64,000 nt of DNA from Panagrolaimus kolymaensis (lineage: Eukaryota > Nematoda > Chromadorea > Rhabditida > Panagrolaimidae), in contig JAJQJQ010000009.1 in the NCBI GenBank assembly GCA_028622995.1, positions 1,488,001-1,552,000 of the forward strand. Direction: 5' to 3'. Position 1 is the stretch's first letter. Each line of letters starts with the position of its first letter. Under the pieces are notes generated by a model. That model saw only the letters and a program-made list of their open reading frames with translations, had not been told where the DNA came from and made no database searches. Shown here piece after piece: positions 1 through 11,000 of the stretch. The translations under genes and the position numbers were made by a program.

Positions 1-1346
1 AGAAAAAAATAGACAAAAGAAAAATGAATTAAAAAAATTCAAAAAATGAGCAAAAAAATTGAAAAATAATGCATAGCCATTGCTTCCATCGCAGATCACA
101 AAAAATATTCTCAGCAAAATTGTTTGCTGTCAAGAGAAAAAGAAAGAAAACAAATATCGATTGCAATCGCTTTAGCTTTTTGAAAAGTGATATTGCGTTT
201 ATTTATTTATTTTTTCCGTTTTTTTTCTTCTTTGATTTACCGGATTGGTTTTCATCAATATTCTTTTTCTGATATTTTAAGCTTTTTGAATATTTTTATT
301 ATATATTTATTTTACTATTTTTGCAGCCCAATGAAAAAATAAAGGAAAATTTCAATTATTAATAATTAATAAAATCAAAGAAAGTTCAAACTCTAGCTAG
401 AAACAAACATGAAAACCTAACTACTTTAAGAACCAAACAGTCCATGAAAAAAACAACTTTAAGAAAATACAATAAAAATGTTACCTCAAAAAATGGACAT
501 AAAGAAAATAAGAAAAAAAGATGCAGGGAAGCCACTATGCTGTCAATTTTATCAGTGGTCTAAAATTGTGAGACTGCGAAATTTTCTTTAAATGTTTTTT
601 TTTTAATTTGATTGATTCTTTAAAATACATCGATTCTTAAATACAAACTGTGATTGAAAAAAAATTTTTTCTAAAAACAATCAAGCGATTTAAATTAAAT
701 AATTTATTAATATTTTGTGGCTTGCTTTCAAAAAAAAATTCACCATAATTACTAAAAGCTTGAAACTTTTGTTATAATTTTCAGAGGAAATACGGTAGTT
801 GTATTCGCAGTTTTATTAAAAGAAAAAATAAGGAAGAAAGAAAGCAATGCAAGTTTTTTTTTATTGCTGAGTCGCAAAGGTCAGAAGAAAGAAAAAATGA
901 AAACAGAAAAAAGTATAAACGCTGTATATTAACACCGTTGGGACCACTAAATAACAACGCACAACAAACAACAAATAAAATAAAAGTGTCAGTGAGAAAG
1001 GAGAAAGAGGAAAGCAAAAAAAATTCTTTTCTTTTGTCAAAACTCGAGTTTTTCTTTCCTCCAAAAAACAATTTTTTTTCTGCATTTCATTTATTTTAAA
1101 GCATTTTTTTGTTTAATATAAATCAATTCTTCCATTTTTTATTATTATTTTATTAAACTAAGAACCTTTAATTCATTTAAGAAAAAATTGTTTTTCTCGA
1201 AAAAAATCAATAATTATATGTTTTTCATTTTTATACACATTTTTCTGCTTTTTAATAGTAAAAATAAACAACTCATTTTCTTTTCATTTTTTCAGCTCCA
1301 TTTATTTTATTTGTCTGCTGCCAGCCACACATCCACAACCATTGCC
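1..1346. other. Intergenic / 5' flank, AT-rich
   Basis: No convincing coding signal on either strand. The region is poly-T and poly-A tracts and their reverse complements. A TTTTTTCAG acceptor lies near 1293, about 50 bp before the chosen start of the next gene. It could be a spliced-leader acceptor or the end of a 5' UTR intron. Confidence 0.6.
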
Positions 1347-3300
1347 ATGATAAAATGCTTTCATTTATTCACTTTAATATTATTTTTATTTTCAATGAGT
1401 TTTTGCTGCTGCGGGTATAAAATTTTAATATTTAGTCCAACAAATTCTCGAAGTCATATGATTTCAAATGGAAGAATAGCAGATACTTTGGCTAAAGATG
1501 GACATGAAGTTGTTAGTTTTTTTTTGCATTTATTTTTTTCTTTTTTAATATTTTTTAACAAAAAAAACATTTTTTAAGACTCTTTTGGAAGCTGAATTCC
1601 GAGTTTTATCCAAAGACGTAAATTCAGCAAAAATTGCAAAAAGGCTGACTCTTTCTGGATTTGACCCAAAAGTATTTGATGCTGGTCAAGCAGGTCTGGT
1701 GGCGACCACTTTTGACCCACCTCCTGGAATTTGGGATCAATTTAATTATGGCACAGAATTTTTTGATGCTTTTAATATTCAATGTGACAGTTTGTTTATT
1801 TTCCTCCTTATTTTCGTAAATTGGTCGTTTTACAGAAATGTGGGAAATGCATCGAGAAACTTTGTTAAACCTAAAAAATAAAAAATTTGACATTTTAATG
1901 TCAGAACAATTAAATCTCTGCGGCATTGGACTTCAAGCGGCTTTGGGAATTAAAACAAATATTTGGATTTCAAGGTTTATTTTTCAAACAAAAAGGTCAA
2001 AGCTTTTTTTAATTTTTTGTTTTTTTAGTTGCCCTTTAGACGATCACATGGCTTATTTGCTTGGAGTTCCAACCCCTTTGAGCTATGTTCCATCAATTGG
2101 AGAATTAAGTGTTTCAGATCGAATGACCCTTTATGAAAGAATTAGAAATATATTAGAATTTTGGAAAAATATTCGGTCTTATTATTATGGGATGCGTGAA
2201 ACTGACAAAATATATCAAAAACATTTTGGCTCAAAATTTCCAAGCGTCATCGAACTTGCAAGAAAATCAGCTTTGACTTTTGTTTTGGCCGATGAATTTT
2301 TGGATTTTCCTCGACCTATTTTGCATAATACCATTTACGTCGGCGGCTTAGGTTTAAGTTCATCCAAGCCAGAAATTTCTGAAGTAAGCTAAAATAAATT
2401 TGTTTTAGGTCACTCTAAATTTTTTCCGTTTCAGGAATATTCTTTGGAAATGCAAAAAGGAGAAAAGGGTGTAATATTCTTTTCATTTGGAACCAATGTT
2501 GAATCTACTTCTTTACCCCGAAGTTTTAAAAAGCACTTTTTCGAAGCTATTAGCCAACTTTCCGACTATCATTTTATTGTCAAATTTGAAGCTGGCGATA
2601 AAGATGCCTTTGAAGAATCAAAAAAAGCTTCAAATTGTAAAATAGTTAATTGGGCTCCTCAACCTGCCATCCTTGCTCATGATCGATTAAAATTATTTAT
2701 AACTCATGGAGGCTACAACAGCTTATTGGAATCTGTAAATTATGCAAAACCATTGTTACTTATGCCAATTTTTGGTGATCAATGGAGAAATGCGAAACTA
2801 GTTGAAAGAAATGGATTTGGTTTAGTTTTTGAAAAAAGAGAATTACTTAAAAATTCTGAAAGTTTTGTCAAAGCTTTGAAAGAAATTTTAAATAATTCAA
2901 GGTAAAAAAAATTATTTTTGTCCATAAAAAACAATCAATTAAAAAATTAATTTTTTTTAGTTACACCGAGCAGAGTAAAAGAATGCAAAAACTAGTCAAA
3001 ACCAAACCATTGAACGCTACTCAACGCCTTCTTGCTTACACTCGATTTGTGGCAGACAACGATGGAATTTTACCGGAGCTTCAAATAGTTGGAAGCGAAT
3101 TAAATTGGTTTATTTATTTCAATATCGATGTGTTTTTGGTTATTTTTTTATTGGCTGTAATTATTCCAATAACAATTTTAATAATTTCTGTGAAAATTTT
3201 AAAAAGCTTTTTGTCGTCGAGAAGGGAAAATCAATCAACACCACGAAAAAATCCTATTAGTGGAGTTGGTCGAAAATTAGTTGGTGGAAGACGTTATTAA
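1347..3300 (+). CDS. UDP-glucuronosyltransferase, 6 exons
   Basis: A membrane UGT of the GT1 family, which transfers a sugar from a UDP-sugar to small lipophilic substrates in the ER lumen (family knowledge). Six exons join in frame: 1347-1511, 1579-1789, 1836-1974, 2029-2383, 2435-2901 and 2961-3300, giving 558 aa. Residues 1-22 are a hydrophobic signal peptide ending in a Cys-rich stretch, followed by KILIFSPTNSRSHM, typical of UGT N-termini. The donor-binding signature runs from NWAPQPAIL (about residue 363) through THGGYNS (about 380) to FGDQWRNA. A C-terminal membrane helix (about 505-530) is followed by a basic tail, as expected for an ER-retained UGT. Start: the ATG at 1347 sits directly before the signal peptide; upstream in-frame ATGs lie in T-rich sequence before a likely splice acceptor. 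Length is slightly above the usual 520-535 aa. Substrate unknown. Confidence 0.94.
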
Positions 3301-4919
3301 TTAATTAAAATTAAACGGGTGTTCAAAGTTATTATAAAAACTATTTTTTGTTTTGTTAATAAAAATATATTTCATTTTTTAAAGTTTTATTCAAATAAAA
3401 TCATTACATAAGTTTAAAATATATTAAAAGAAAAAAATGGTATAGATTTTGAAAAAAAAGGAAGAAAGCCTATCTTTGTAGGAATTGTTTTTTTCAAAAA
3501 CAAAAAAATGTTAAATACGCGCCATTAATTTCTTAAAATAAGATCCAGCTCTTTAATTGCTAAAAAAAATAATTTTAAAGTTAAAAATTAATCTTCTTTT
3601 ATTTTTTCTTTAAATTTATACAATGCAAAATCGAGCCGAATATTTTTTTAGCAATTGAAGGAATGGATCTTATTATTATCTTTTTCAAATTAATTTAAGA
3701 AACCGATTTTAAAATGAAGAAAGTCGATTCTTGTAGGAATTATTTTTTTTAAAAACAAAAAAGTGTTAAAACTTTATGAGTTTATGTTAAATATTCTTGA
3801 ATATGCATCCCATATCTTCTTGCTTTTTTTTATAATTTTTTTGCCCACTTTGATAAACGAAATTAAATTTTTAAATTTCTACTTTTAAATTTTGAAAAAT
3901 GTTTGCACAAATTTTACCATTTCGATAAGCACGAAAAAATTGTATGTATTAATTAGCTATAATCCTTAAAAATTCTGTGTAAGTCAATTTAAACAATTTT
4001 CAGGGATTTCAAAAAAATACATTTGCCTTATTTTTCCCATCTTGTTGTTGTTTACTCTTTTTTTTCCACTTTCAAAAGCACTGGAAAAAACAGCAACAAC
4101 AAAATAAAATGTTGAGAAATGTAGCCAGCGCCAGTATTTCGTGAATGAATAGACAGAGAAAAAAAAAGTTTTGCTTCCTTTAAAGCAAAGAAAAAGGGAG
4201 GAGTTTTTTCGGAACAACTCGAGTTTGTCCATCTTTATTTTGTTGTTTTTGTTTTTGTGAAATATATTTCATTCCACTTTTCTATTATTTTTTCTTATTT
4301 AAAACAGAAACGCAAAGTAAAAAAAGAATAAAATTTGCGTTTTAAATTTTTACTGTTACTTTTCTTTAATTTTAAAGATTTTCATTATTTGTTGCTGCTT
4401 TTTTGGTGTTTTATGTGAAATAAATAATATTGCCGTTGTCTCGTTTCTTTTTCTTTTTTATTCTCGTATTTTCCCTTTCTGCTGAAAGTTTAGTCCCATT
4501 TTGTTCCCCCTTTTTTTGTCTCTTGGGGTGGTTCAGAGCCATTTTTCTTTTTTTGCCCGACTTGGTCCTAACACCTTAAAGCTTAAACTAAATTTTTGGT
4601 CATCTTTGCATTGGTCTTCGTCTCTTTGGAATTTTTTTGAAACATTCCCGTTTAGAGAAAATTTTTTCTTTAAAAAAATTTTGAATGAAAAATTCCATAT
4701 TTGTCAATTTTCCATTCCTATAAAAGTTTGTTCCATCTCCTTCCCAAAATTATTTTGCTAAAATTGACGCGGGAAAGAACATTGCTCCGATAAGCTAAAC
4801 AAGCTTACATAAAAAAATTTTTAGTCGTTTTTGTTGTCGTTGATTTTCTGATTTGTTGCTTAATTCGAATTTTTTATTTATATTTTAAAAGTAAAAAATT
4901 TTTACAGACAAAAATCAAA
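3301..4919. other. Intergenic, contains an inverted repeat
   Basis: No gene recognised. The UGT 3' region has AATAAA-like signals near 3358. 3537-3571 and 3640-3675 form an imperfect inverted repeat (AAGATCCA...AATTGCTAAAAAAAT), with related direct repeats at about 3453-3516 and 3710-3770. The last 700 bp are pyrimidine-rich and probably belong to the 5' flank of the next small ORF. Confidence 0.5.
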
Positions 4920-5066
4920 ATGGACAAAAGTGATAATCAGAATTTAAAGAAAAATCATGGCTCTACCAATGCTCAAAATAAACAAGATAAGCATGATAAA
5001 GAAGAAAGGAAAAAGGAAGAAAAGCACGAACAAGAAGAAAAGGAAAAGGAAGAAAAAGCCAAATAA
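4920..5066 (+). CDS. Tiny 48-aa highly charged Lys/Glu-rich ORF
   Basis: ATG at 4920 to TAA at 5064-5066, 48 aa. The C-terminal two thirds is almost entirely K, E, H, D and Q (KHDKEERKKEEK and similar), so it would be a soluble, disordered or single-helix peptide. A good acceptor (TTTTTACAG) ends about 14 bp before the ATG, suggesting cis- or trans-splicing, and AATAAA-type signals follow within about 150 bp. I recognise no family. It could be the last coding exon of a larger gene whose upstream exons I cannot find. It is too short for usual ORF cut-offs. Confidence 0.4.
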   Translation: MDKSDNQNLKKNHGSTNAQNKQDKHDKEERKKEEKHEQEEKEKEEKAK

Positions 5067-5805
5067 TTACCTTGGACCCATCATTCGAACTAAACATTTA
5101 AATAGTGTGGTTATGCAGTAAATCAATTTTTTATTTAAATTTTATTGTGTGTTTTTTTTTTTATTTAAATCTTAATCAAAACGCATGAATTTCTTTCTTC
5201 TTTTTTTGTTGCATAAAGACACAAATAAATATTGCTATTTTTTTGTTTTAGAAGCAAATTTATAAATATTTTAACAAATTTCTTTTTTTGGAATCAAAAT
5301 TAATAAAAAGAATATTTTGATTTATAAATGATTTGAAACCAAGGAAGAAGGCCATGTTGAATTTGGAGTTAAGGATGGTCGGTTGAAAATAAGATAAAAA
5401 AAGCTAATAATTTATCCTGACTTGTTGGCTATAACACTGAAAAAAAACCGACAAAAAAATGATCGTAAAACGATCATTTTTACCGGCATTGAATCAACAA
5501 ATTTTGCTCCCAGTGGCTTCACCAAAACCGGGTTTAAACGGGGTAAAAAACCCTGAAATAAACTGTGGAAAATCCCTCAAATAAACGGGGGTAAACCTTT
5601 TTGCACTGATGACCCAGGGCATGGTACAAATTCGGGCATGGTACATAATTCTTCAAACGTATGAGTTTAACAAAGAAATTTATTAACTCAACAACAAACA
5701 ACATATTAATAAAGTAAAGAATAAAACTTAACAAATTGATGTGATGGTGACGAATATTGCTGTCGATTGAGAAGTGCCGTTTGAATCCGGAAGTCAGTCG
5801 AAGCT

Positions 5806-8800
5806 TTACAGAGTTGTTAAATTATGACCATCCATAAAATTAGCATCTGCCGATTGATTTTGTCCATAAGGAATATGAGTTTGATCTTGAAAAGATAGAG
5901 CATCAGAAGGCGATTGAGAGAGAACTTCTGAAAGAGGCACAGAAAGAGAATGCATTCCAATGGCTAGAAATAAGTAAAGCTTTAAAAAAAAATAAAAGAA
6001 TCACATACCTGCAGATGGTTTAAGAGAGTCATAAAGAAGTTGAAGAGCAGGAGTTGTTTTTGAACAAAATCCGATCATAAGTTCTAGGAACAAAATCATG
6101 GGTTTTACATCGGCATCATAAGAAACGTTAAAGACGCTTAATGCATCCATATAAGATTGAAAAGCATCTGCGAATGTTCCGTTGACCTAAAAAAAGATTT
6201 TAAAATAGCTCTAATAAAGGAAATTTCATACCTTAAGAGCTTCATTTCCAATAGCAATGAAGTATGATGTTTCTCCATGTGTGCCGAGTGCTATGATTGT
6301 AGGAGAATTGATGCTTTGCTCATTCATTTTATGGAATCCGTCGTGATGATTTGTGGTCTTCTAAACATAGCGTTTAATGTTGCAACAAAATAAATGAAAC
6401 TTACTGTACAATCGATAACAAGACGATTGTAATTGAATTTACTACGATTTGACTGATTACTGATAAGTTCAGCTAACAAATGGCCGCCATGATATTCCTT
6501 CATATCTATAAAGCCATCCTATAGCAAAATAGAAGAATGAAAACATACTTTCTGAGTTGGATACTGGAATGCTGATACCACGAAGAGTCGCTCTATCATA
6601 AATTTGAGGAAGAATTTCACGGAACTTCACACTGACGTTTGATATAGTGCATCGACGGTTCTTAGAGATTTCCATAAAATCATAGTGAATCTGAAAATAC
6701 ACATCGCATATATATTCGTCGTAAAATTTAAAGCTTACCAACGAAACATTGTTCTTGATATGTTGAAACTTTGAAATGACGTTTGCAATAAATCTTTCAA
6801 GATCTTCATGGGAAGCATTATCCTTCTTTTTCCATTCTTCTTTCAACCAAAGAACACGGATATTGCTGTACAAACTGTTAATAAATCGTAAACGAAAAAT
6901 AGCTTACCTTGATGATCCATATTGACGGCGGATTTCATCATTATTTGTACAAGTGTTAAATTGTTGAACAATGATGTCGATTGCAGATTCCAAGTCGAGT
7001 GCTTGCTTTGCAACAGGAACTTTTCCTTTGTTCTTCAATTTTAGTCGATTTTCTTGTGCACGGCGATCCAATTTTCCTCTTCCGTTCTTCATTGAAATGT
7101 TATTGAAGTCGTTTGTTTGTGTTAGAGAATTGAAAAAAGCAGGCATAAGTTGACGTTGAGAAGGAGCCAGCGAAAAGCTAAATAAATTATGGAAAGGAAA
7201 AGATAGTAAAAAGCTTACTCAGGTGTAATCTTTTTCAATATTTCGAATCCAATGTCACCAATCTTTTTTCTTGCAGCATCTAGATGAGACTGAATATGTT
7301 GACGTATGATATATACAGCAGCTCTTCCAACATCGTCGAGTCGAATGTATTCATAAATATCAATCTGTAAACGAAATCATCAGTGATATTTAAAAACAAT
7401 TTGTAAAGCTATTACCTTATGAAAGATGATAGGAGTAGACGGCTTGTAAGCTGTAAATGCGGAGTTGATTGCTTCTTGGTTCTCTACAAAGAAATTTGAG
7501 AGTTTTTGTATGCCGCTTGTAGCGACGGTTGAGAGCTGTAGGTTGTTGCGGTTCCGAGAGAGAGGGATGAGACGACGTTATTGCAGCACAGATTTATTAT
7601 ACGAATGAACTTATCTTAACAATATTATAAAACAAATGACAACAATGATTATTATGCTAATTTTAGATTAGCGAAATGAAGATGATCACGAGCGTCGTGA
7701 CATTCCCGGCCAGCGATGAGATGATTGATAGATCATGAAGTTTATAGTTGAAAGTGGATCATTAAAAGGATCATTCATAGAATTGAATCATAGTGGCATT
7801 ATAGATAAGCAAGTTTGATCATGTTGATTTAAGAAGAACAAAAATAAGATCATAGAGTATATAAGCGATAACATACTGGAAGCAAATGAAAAGAAGATGA
7901 ATAATTGAAGTGTTGTGGTTTAAAGTTGACGAAGTTGATGGTTGAGATGCAGTTGGTTTGAGTTGAAAGTTGTTGAGTTGAAAGTTGTTTGATGTTGTGA
8001 TTGGTTTGAGATGAAAGTTGTTTTGTTTGACGAATGTTGATATTGTCCAGGATTGAGCTGTTGTTTTGCGACGATGTTTCCAATTTGTAAAAGATGCTCG
8101 AAGAGCCCCTTCCCCGCGGCCAGCAAAAGGTTAATCCACATGCTTATGCAATTCAATTTTGCTAATCGTTTCAAACTCAGAAAATTCGAGATGTGTTACG
8201 ATGCCCTTTATTCGACAAGCTTTGTATCGAGTTTGTTGAATATCTATTCGATTTTTAGGAATGTATTCGGTGTACGACCTTGTATGATCACTTGATACTT
8301 CAATGTATGGATCGGTATCGATAAGCTTTAGTTGATTGCTCGGAATATTTTCATTAATTTCGAAAGAATCAAGCGAATTTGTTTTAATGATTGAAGGGGT
8401 TTCTTTTACCTTTTCAAACTTTTCAACAATGGTGGAAGTTTTAGAATCAGAATCGATAAAAGAAGCAACTTCTTGGCTTATTCTCGATGAAACTTTGCTA
8501 TAGTAAACCGTTGCAGGTAATAGGATTGATGGATTCATTCGATCTGTTTCAATTTCCAAGTTATTTTCAAGGATATGAAGTTGTTTTATCACCTCGTTAA
8601 TGGAATCAAAAAACTTCGGGTTTTTAATCCATTCTTCAATAAGTATTTTCTCTGAACTGTGAATATTATCATCTGTGATATTTTCAATACGTTCAAACCA
8701 TTGGATAAAGTAGTTGTTTATTTCCAAGACCTTTACATTGAGGAGTATCCAGAAAACCTTGAAATCGGCCTTTTGTATGGGATTCCATGGAAGTGATTTT

Positions 8801-10173
8801 ATAGAATATTCGTTTTGGTACTTTACCAAGCATTCCATTAACCATTTATGATGAAGTTCAAGATGGTGGCGTATTCGATTAGACATTTTCAAGTTTTCTT
8901 ATGAGAAATGTAAAATATGTATTCAATCGATTAATTCAACGTAGTTGAAAACCGAAGGAATGCCGTTCAAATGTATGTTTTCGTTTAACAATTAGATGAG
9001 ATAGCTCAATTATAAGAAGATCTTATCCTCAAACAAGAGCAGAGCAGTGATTGATAATGCCAGTTGTTTTTGACAATTACCAATATGCTCAAAGAATGGT
9101 CAAAATATGTGATTCGCTGATCACAGTGATTTATCACAATTCAACACACGAAGTCAGATTCGACAACTTAACACAGTGGAAAAATTGAAGAATAAAAAGT
9201 TTTTCGAAAACGAAGATCTAGAGCCAACGTGATGTGTAGATAACGTTAAGAAAGTTACGATAAAAAAAATAAGAAATTTGCAGCTTTGTACAAAAAGTCT
9301 TATAACAGAAGATCCGAAGATCAAGCAAAGCCAGGTGGCGATAAAAAACAGAAGAGCAGATGCTCAAGCAAAGCCAGACGGCGGTAAAAAAGAAAAAGAT
9401 AATGTTAAACTTATACGAACTGTCCAGAGGCACCAATTTTGTAGCGACGGTTGAGAGCTGTAGGTTGTTGCGGTTCCGAGAGAGAGGGATGAGACGACGT
9501 TATTGCAGCACAGATTTATTATACGAATGAACTTATCTTAACAATATTATAAAACAAATGACAACAATGATTATTATGCTAATTTTAGATTAGCGAAATG
9601 AAGATGATCACGAGCGTCGTGACACCGCTTGGATTGTAAACAAGCTTGACATGGCTATCAGCAGTTGATTGTGATTGTAAAGCCGGTTGAGAATCATACG
9701 TCGATTGTGGAACTTCAGATCCATAACATTGTCTAAAACATAAACAAGTAAACTAAAACTCAAAAAAAATCTTACCTGTTTGATTCTTTTAAAGTAGAGT
9801 GATCACGAAGATAAGGATTAGCAGGTTTATCAGCAGGACGAAAAGAAGTTGATCCAATACCATCCTTTATTTGAGACGAAGTTGTCGATTGTATCAGTTG
9901 GCCATTATTGATTCTTACGTCCACCATAATGTATTTTTTCCCAAGCGCCAGTAAATCATCTTTGTTTACAACTTCAGTGTAATGTTCTTTTCCATCGACG
10001 GTTGATATTTCATTGATACAAAAGCTGAAGTTGTTTTGAATTTGCATTCGCTGACAACCAGCATTGATGACGTCTGAAAATGTTTGATATTCTTCATCAA
10101 CCCGCCATCGGGCAGTTTTAATTCTTCCATCATTATCAGAGAGCACACGTAGTTCAATCACTGAGAAAGACAT
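5806..10173 (-). CDS. Unrecognised 621-aa gene, 10 exons, disrupted by the LTR insertion
   Basis: Ten exons on the minus strand (10173-9776; 9732-9630 plus 7517-7416; 7364-7219; 7177-6908; 6864-6739; 6690-6549; 6518-6405; 6360-6232; 6186-6009; 5963-5806). Leaving out the LTR element and one copy of its target duplication, they join without a stop into 621 aa. ATG at 10173 follows TTTCAG directly, as a trans- or cis-splice acceptor would. Residues 1-95 form a compact mixed alpha/beta-looking N-terminus (VIELRVLSDNDGRIKTA). Then come a Ser/Gln-rich linker, a helical region with a basic segment (KNGRGKLDRRAQENRLKLKN) and a C-terminal half with conserved-looking HHDGFHKMN and ALGTHGETS motifs. 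I recognise no DDE triad, zinc finger or known domain. Its place between inverted termini suggests a transposition-related protein. The present gene copy is broken by the insertion. Confidence 0.6.
7518..7702 (-). repeat. 3' LTR (element read on minus strand)
   Basis: This 185-bp repeat matches 9440-9624 base for base as far as I can compare by eye. It carries a TTTATTA-rich segment that may hold the polyadenylation signal. Flanked on the left by target duplication CCGCT. Confidence 0.92.
8131..8886 (-). CDS. Gag-like ORF of the LTR element, 251 aa
   Basis: An ORF from ATG 8886 to a stop at 8131, read in the same sense as the LTRs. The N-terminal half is helical and Trp-rich (HHKWLMECLVKY, LPWNPIQKADFKVFWIL), and the C-terminal half is acidic with EYIPKNRIDIQQ. 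No CCHC zinc knuckle is visible, so if this is Gag it lacks the nucleocapsid. The ORF stops just before a GC-rich junction (about 8102-8125) resembling the sequence next to the 3' LTR, which is where the pol region appears to be missing. Identity as Gag rests on position and lack of any other role. Confidence 0.5.
   Translation of the reverse strand: MSNRIRHHLELHHKWLMECLVKYQNEYSIKSLPWNPIQKADFKVFWILLNVKVLEINNYFIQWFERIENITDDNIHSSEKILIEEWIKNPKFFDSINEVIKQLHILENNLEIETDRMNPSILLPATVYYSKVSSRISQEVASFIDSDSKTSTIVEKFEKVKETPSIIKTNSLDSFEINENIPSNQLKLIDTDPYIEVSSDHTRSYTEYIPKNRIDIQQTRYKACRIKGIVTHLEFSEFETISKIELHKHVD
9440..9624 (-). repeat. 5' LTR (element read on minus strand)
   Basis: 185 bp, apparently identical to the other LTR, implying recent insertion because both LTRs are copied from one template. 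The second CCGCT follows at 9625-9629. Confidence 0.92.
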
Positions 10174-10686
10174 TGCCTGAAACATCAATTTACGAGATAA
10201 CAAATACTTGAAAATACGAAAAATATTCAAAGGCCAAAAACAATGAACAAAGTTCAAAGACAAAAAATGCAATGAGCAAAAAATTCTAAGTCTTTAGAAG
10301 CTTTCGCATTCGATATCTGCGCTGCGAGAAATAGTGGCGTTTGTAAAGTTGGATGATTAAACCAACGTAAAAAAGGAGGTTTTAGAATCTGCTAAATAAA
10401 CGAGTTGAAACCCTTGTTTCATAAAGAGGAGTTTTTGAATCGACTAAAAAAACCGGGGATAACCACGCAAAAAACCGGGGTTTTCTTCCAAAAAAGAAAC
10501 CGGGGTTTTCCCAGGGATGGCTTTTTTTTTCAGTGAAGCACATATTAATGCTTTTTAGATATAATTCTCTTCAAATACCTTTTAATTTTTTTTTGTAAAA
10601 TAACAGTAATTTGTAAATTTTGATTAAATTTTATAGATTTTGAAAAAATAGATCTGTTTATTATTTTCTTTTTGTTTCGACATTAA

Positions 10687-10877
10687 AGGGACATAGCTAT
10701 TTCATGCCTTTTCAAAAATTTCGATACTGGGGCTGATAGGAACAGTCGGGGCGGCGCGTGTTTGAATTACCGTGTCACTTCTGTCTTACACGGTAATTCA
10801 AACACGCGCCTTACCAAGTGTAACTTTCAGTGCCCGCAAACGAAATTTCAAAAAAGGCATGAAATAGCTATGTCCCT
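10687..10877. mobile_element. 191-bp hairpin MITE with TTAA target duplication
   Basis: Terminal inverted repeats AGGGACATAGCTATTTCATG (10687 rightward, 10877 leftward) are flanked on both sides by TTAA (10683-10686 and 10878-10881). TTAA duplications are typical of piggyBac and Kolobok superfamilies. Inside is a second, perfect 23-bp inverted repeat (10753-10775 and 10788-10810, GGCGCGTGTTTGAATTACCG...) with a 12-nt loop. No ORF. Confidence 0.85.
10753..10810. repeat. Perfect 23-bp inverted repeat, 12-nt loop
   Basis: Stem arms 10753-10775 and 10788-10810 pair without mismatch and are unusually GC-rich at the base (GGCGCG/CGCGCC) for this AT-rich window. It forms the core of the TTAA-flanked MITE. 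Confidence 0.85.
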
Positions 10878-11000
10878 TTAAAAAAGAAAATAAAACTTTA
10901 AAAAAACTCTTCGTCAATTCAATGATAATTTAAAAAAAAATTTAACCAAAATTATAATCCAAAATATCAAACGAATGGGAATCGAAGTAAATGAGGTTTT

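Larger units (their letters stand above)
7518..9624 (-). mobile_element. Short non-autonomous LTR retrotransposon, probably BEL/Pao type
   Basis: Two direct repeats of 185 bp (7518-7702 and 9440-9624) appear identical, start TGTAGCGACGG and end GTCGTGACA. They are flanked by the 5-bp duplication CCGCT (7513-7517 and 9625-9629). The internal region is only about 1.7 kb. Read on the minus strand, a 251-aa gag-like ORF follows the 5' LTR. A primer-binding-site candidate, TGGTGCCTCTGGACA (reverse complement of 9421-9435), lies 4 bp inside the LTR. A short purine run (CGGGAA) abuts the 3' LTR at 7703-7708. No protease, reverse transcriptase or integrase is present, so it must be mobilised by a full-length relative. 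TGT...ACA ends and a 5-bp duplication fit BEL/Pao; this assignment is inferred. Confidence 0.9.
5435..10535. mobile_element. TIR-bounded element (about 3.0 kb without the LTR insertion) carrying one spliced gene
   Basis: The left end begins CACTGAAAAAAAACC at 5435. The right end, read inward on the other strand, begins CACTGAAAAAAAAAGCC at 10535, so the termini are inverted repeats of about 13-15 bp. Subterminal blocks on both sides carry variants of AAACCGGGG/CCCCGGTTT (about 5527-5600 and 10455-10515). A small palindrome (ATGATCGT...ACGATCAT) lies at 5460-5478. One gene on the minus strand fills the interior and is interrupted by the LTR element at 7518-9624. No clear long target-site duplication is visible; only AA flanks both ends. 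CACTR termini recall CMC/Mirage/Chapaev-type DNA transposons, but the encoded protein is not a transposase I recognise, so the class is open. Confidence 0.55.
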
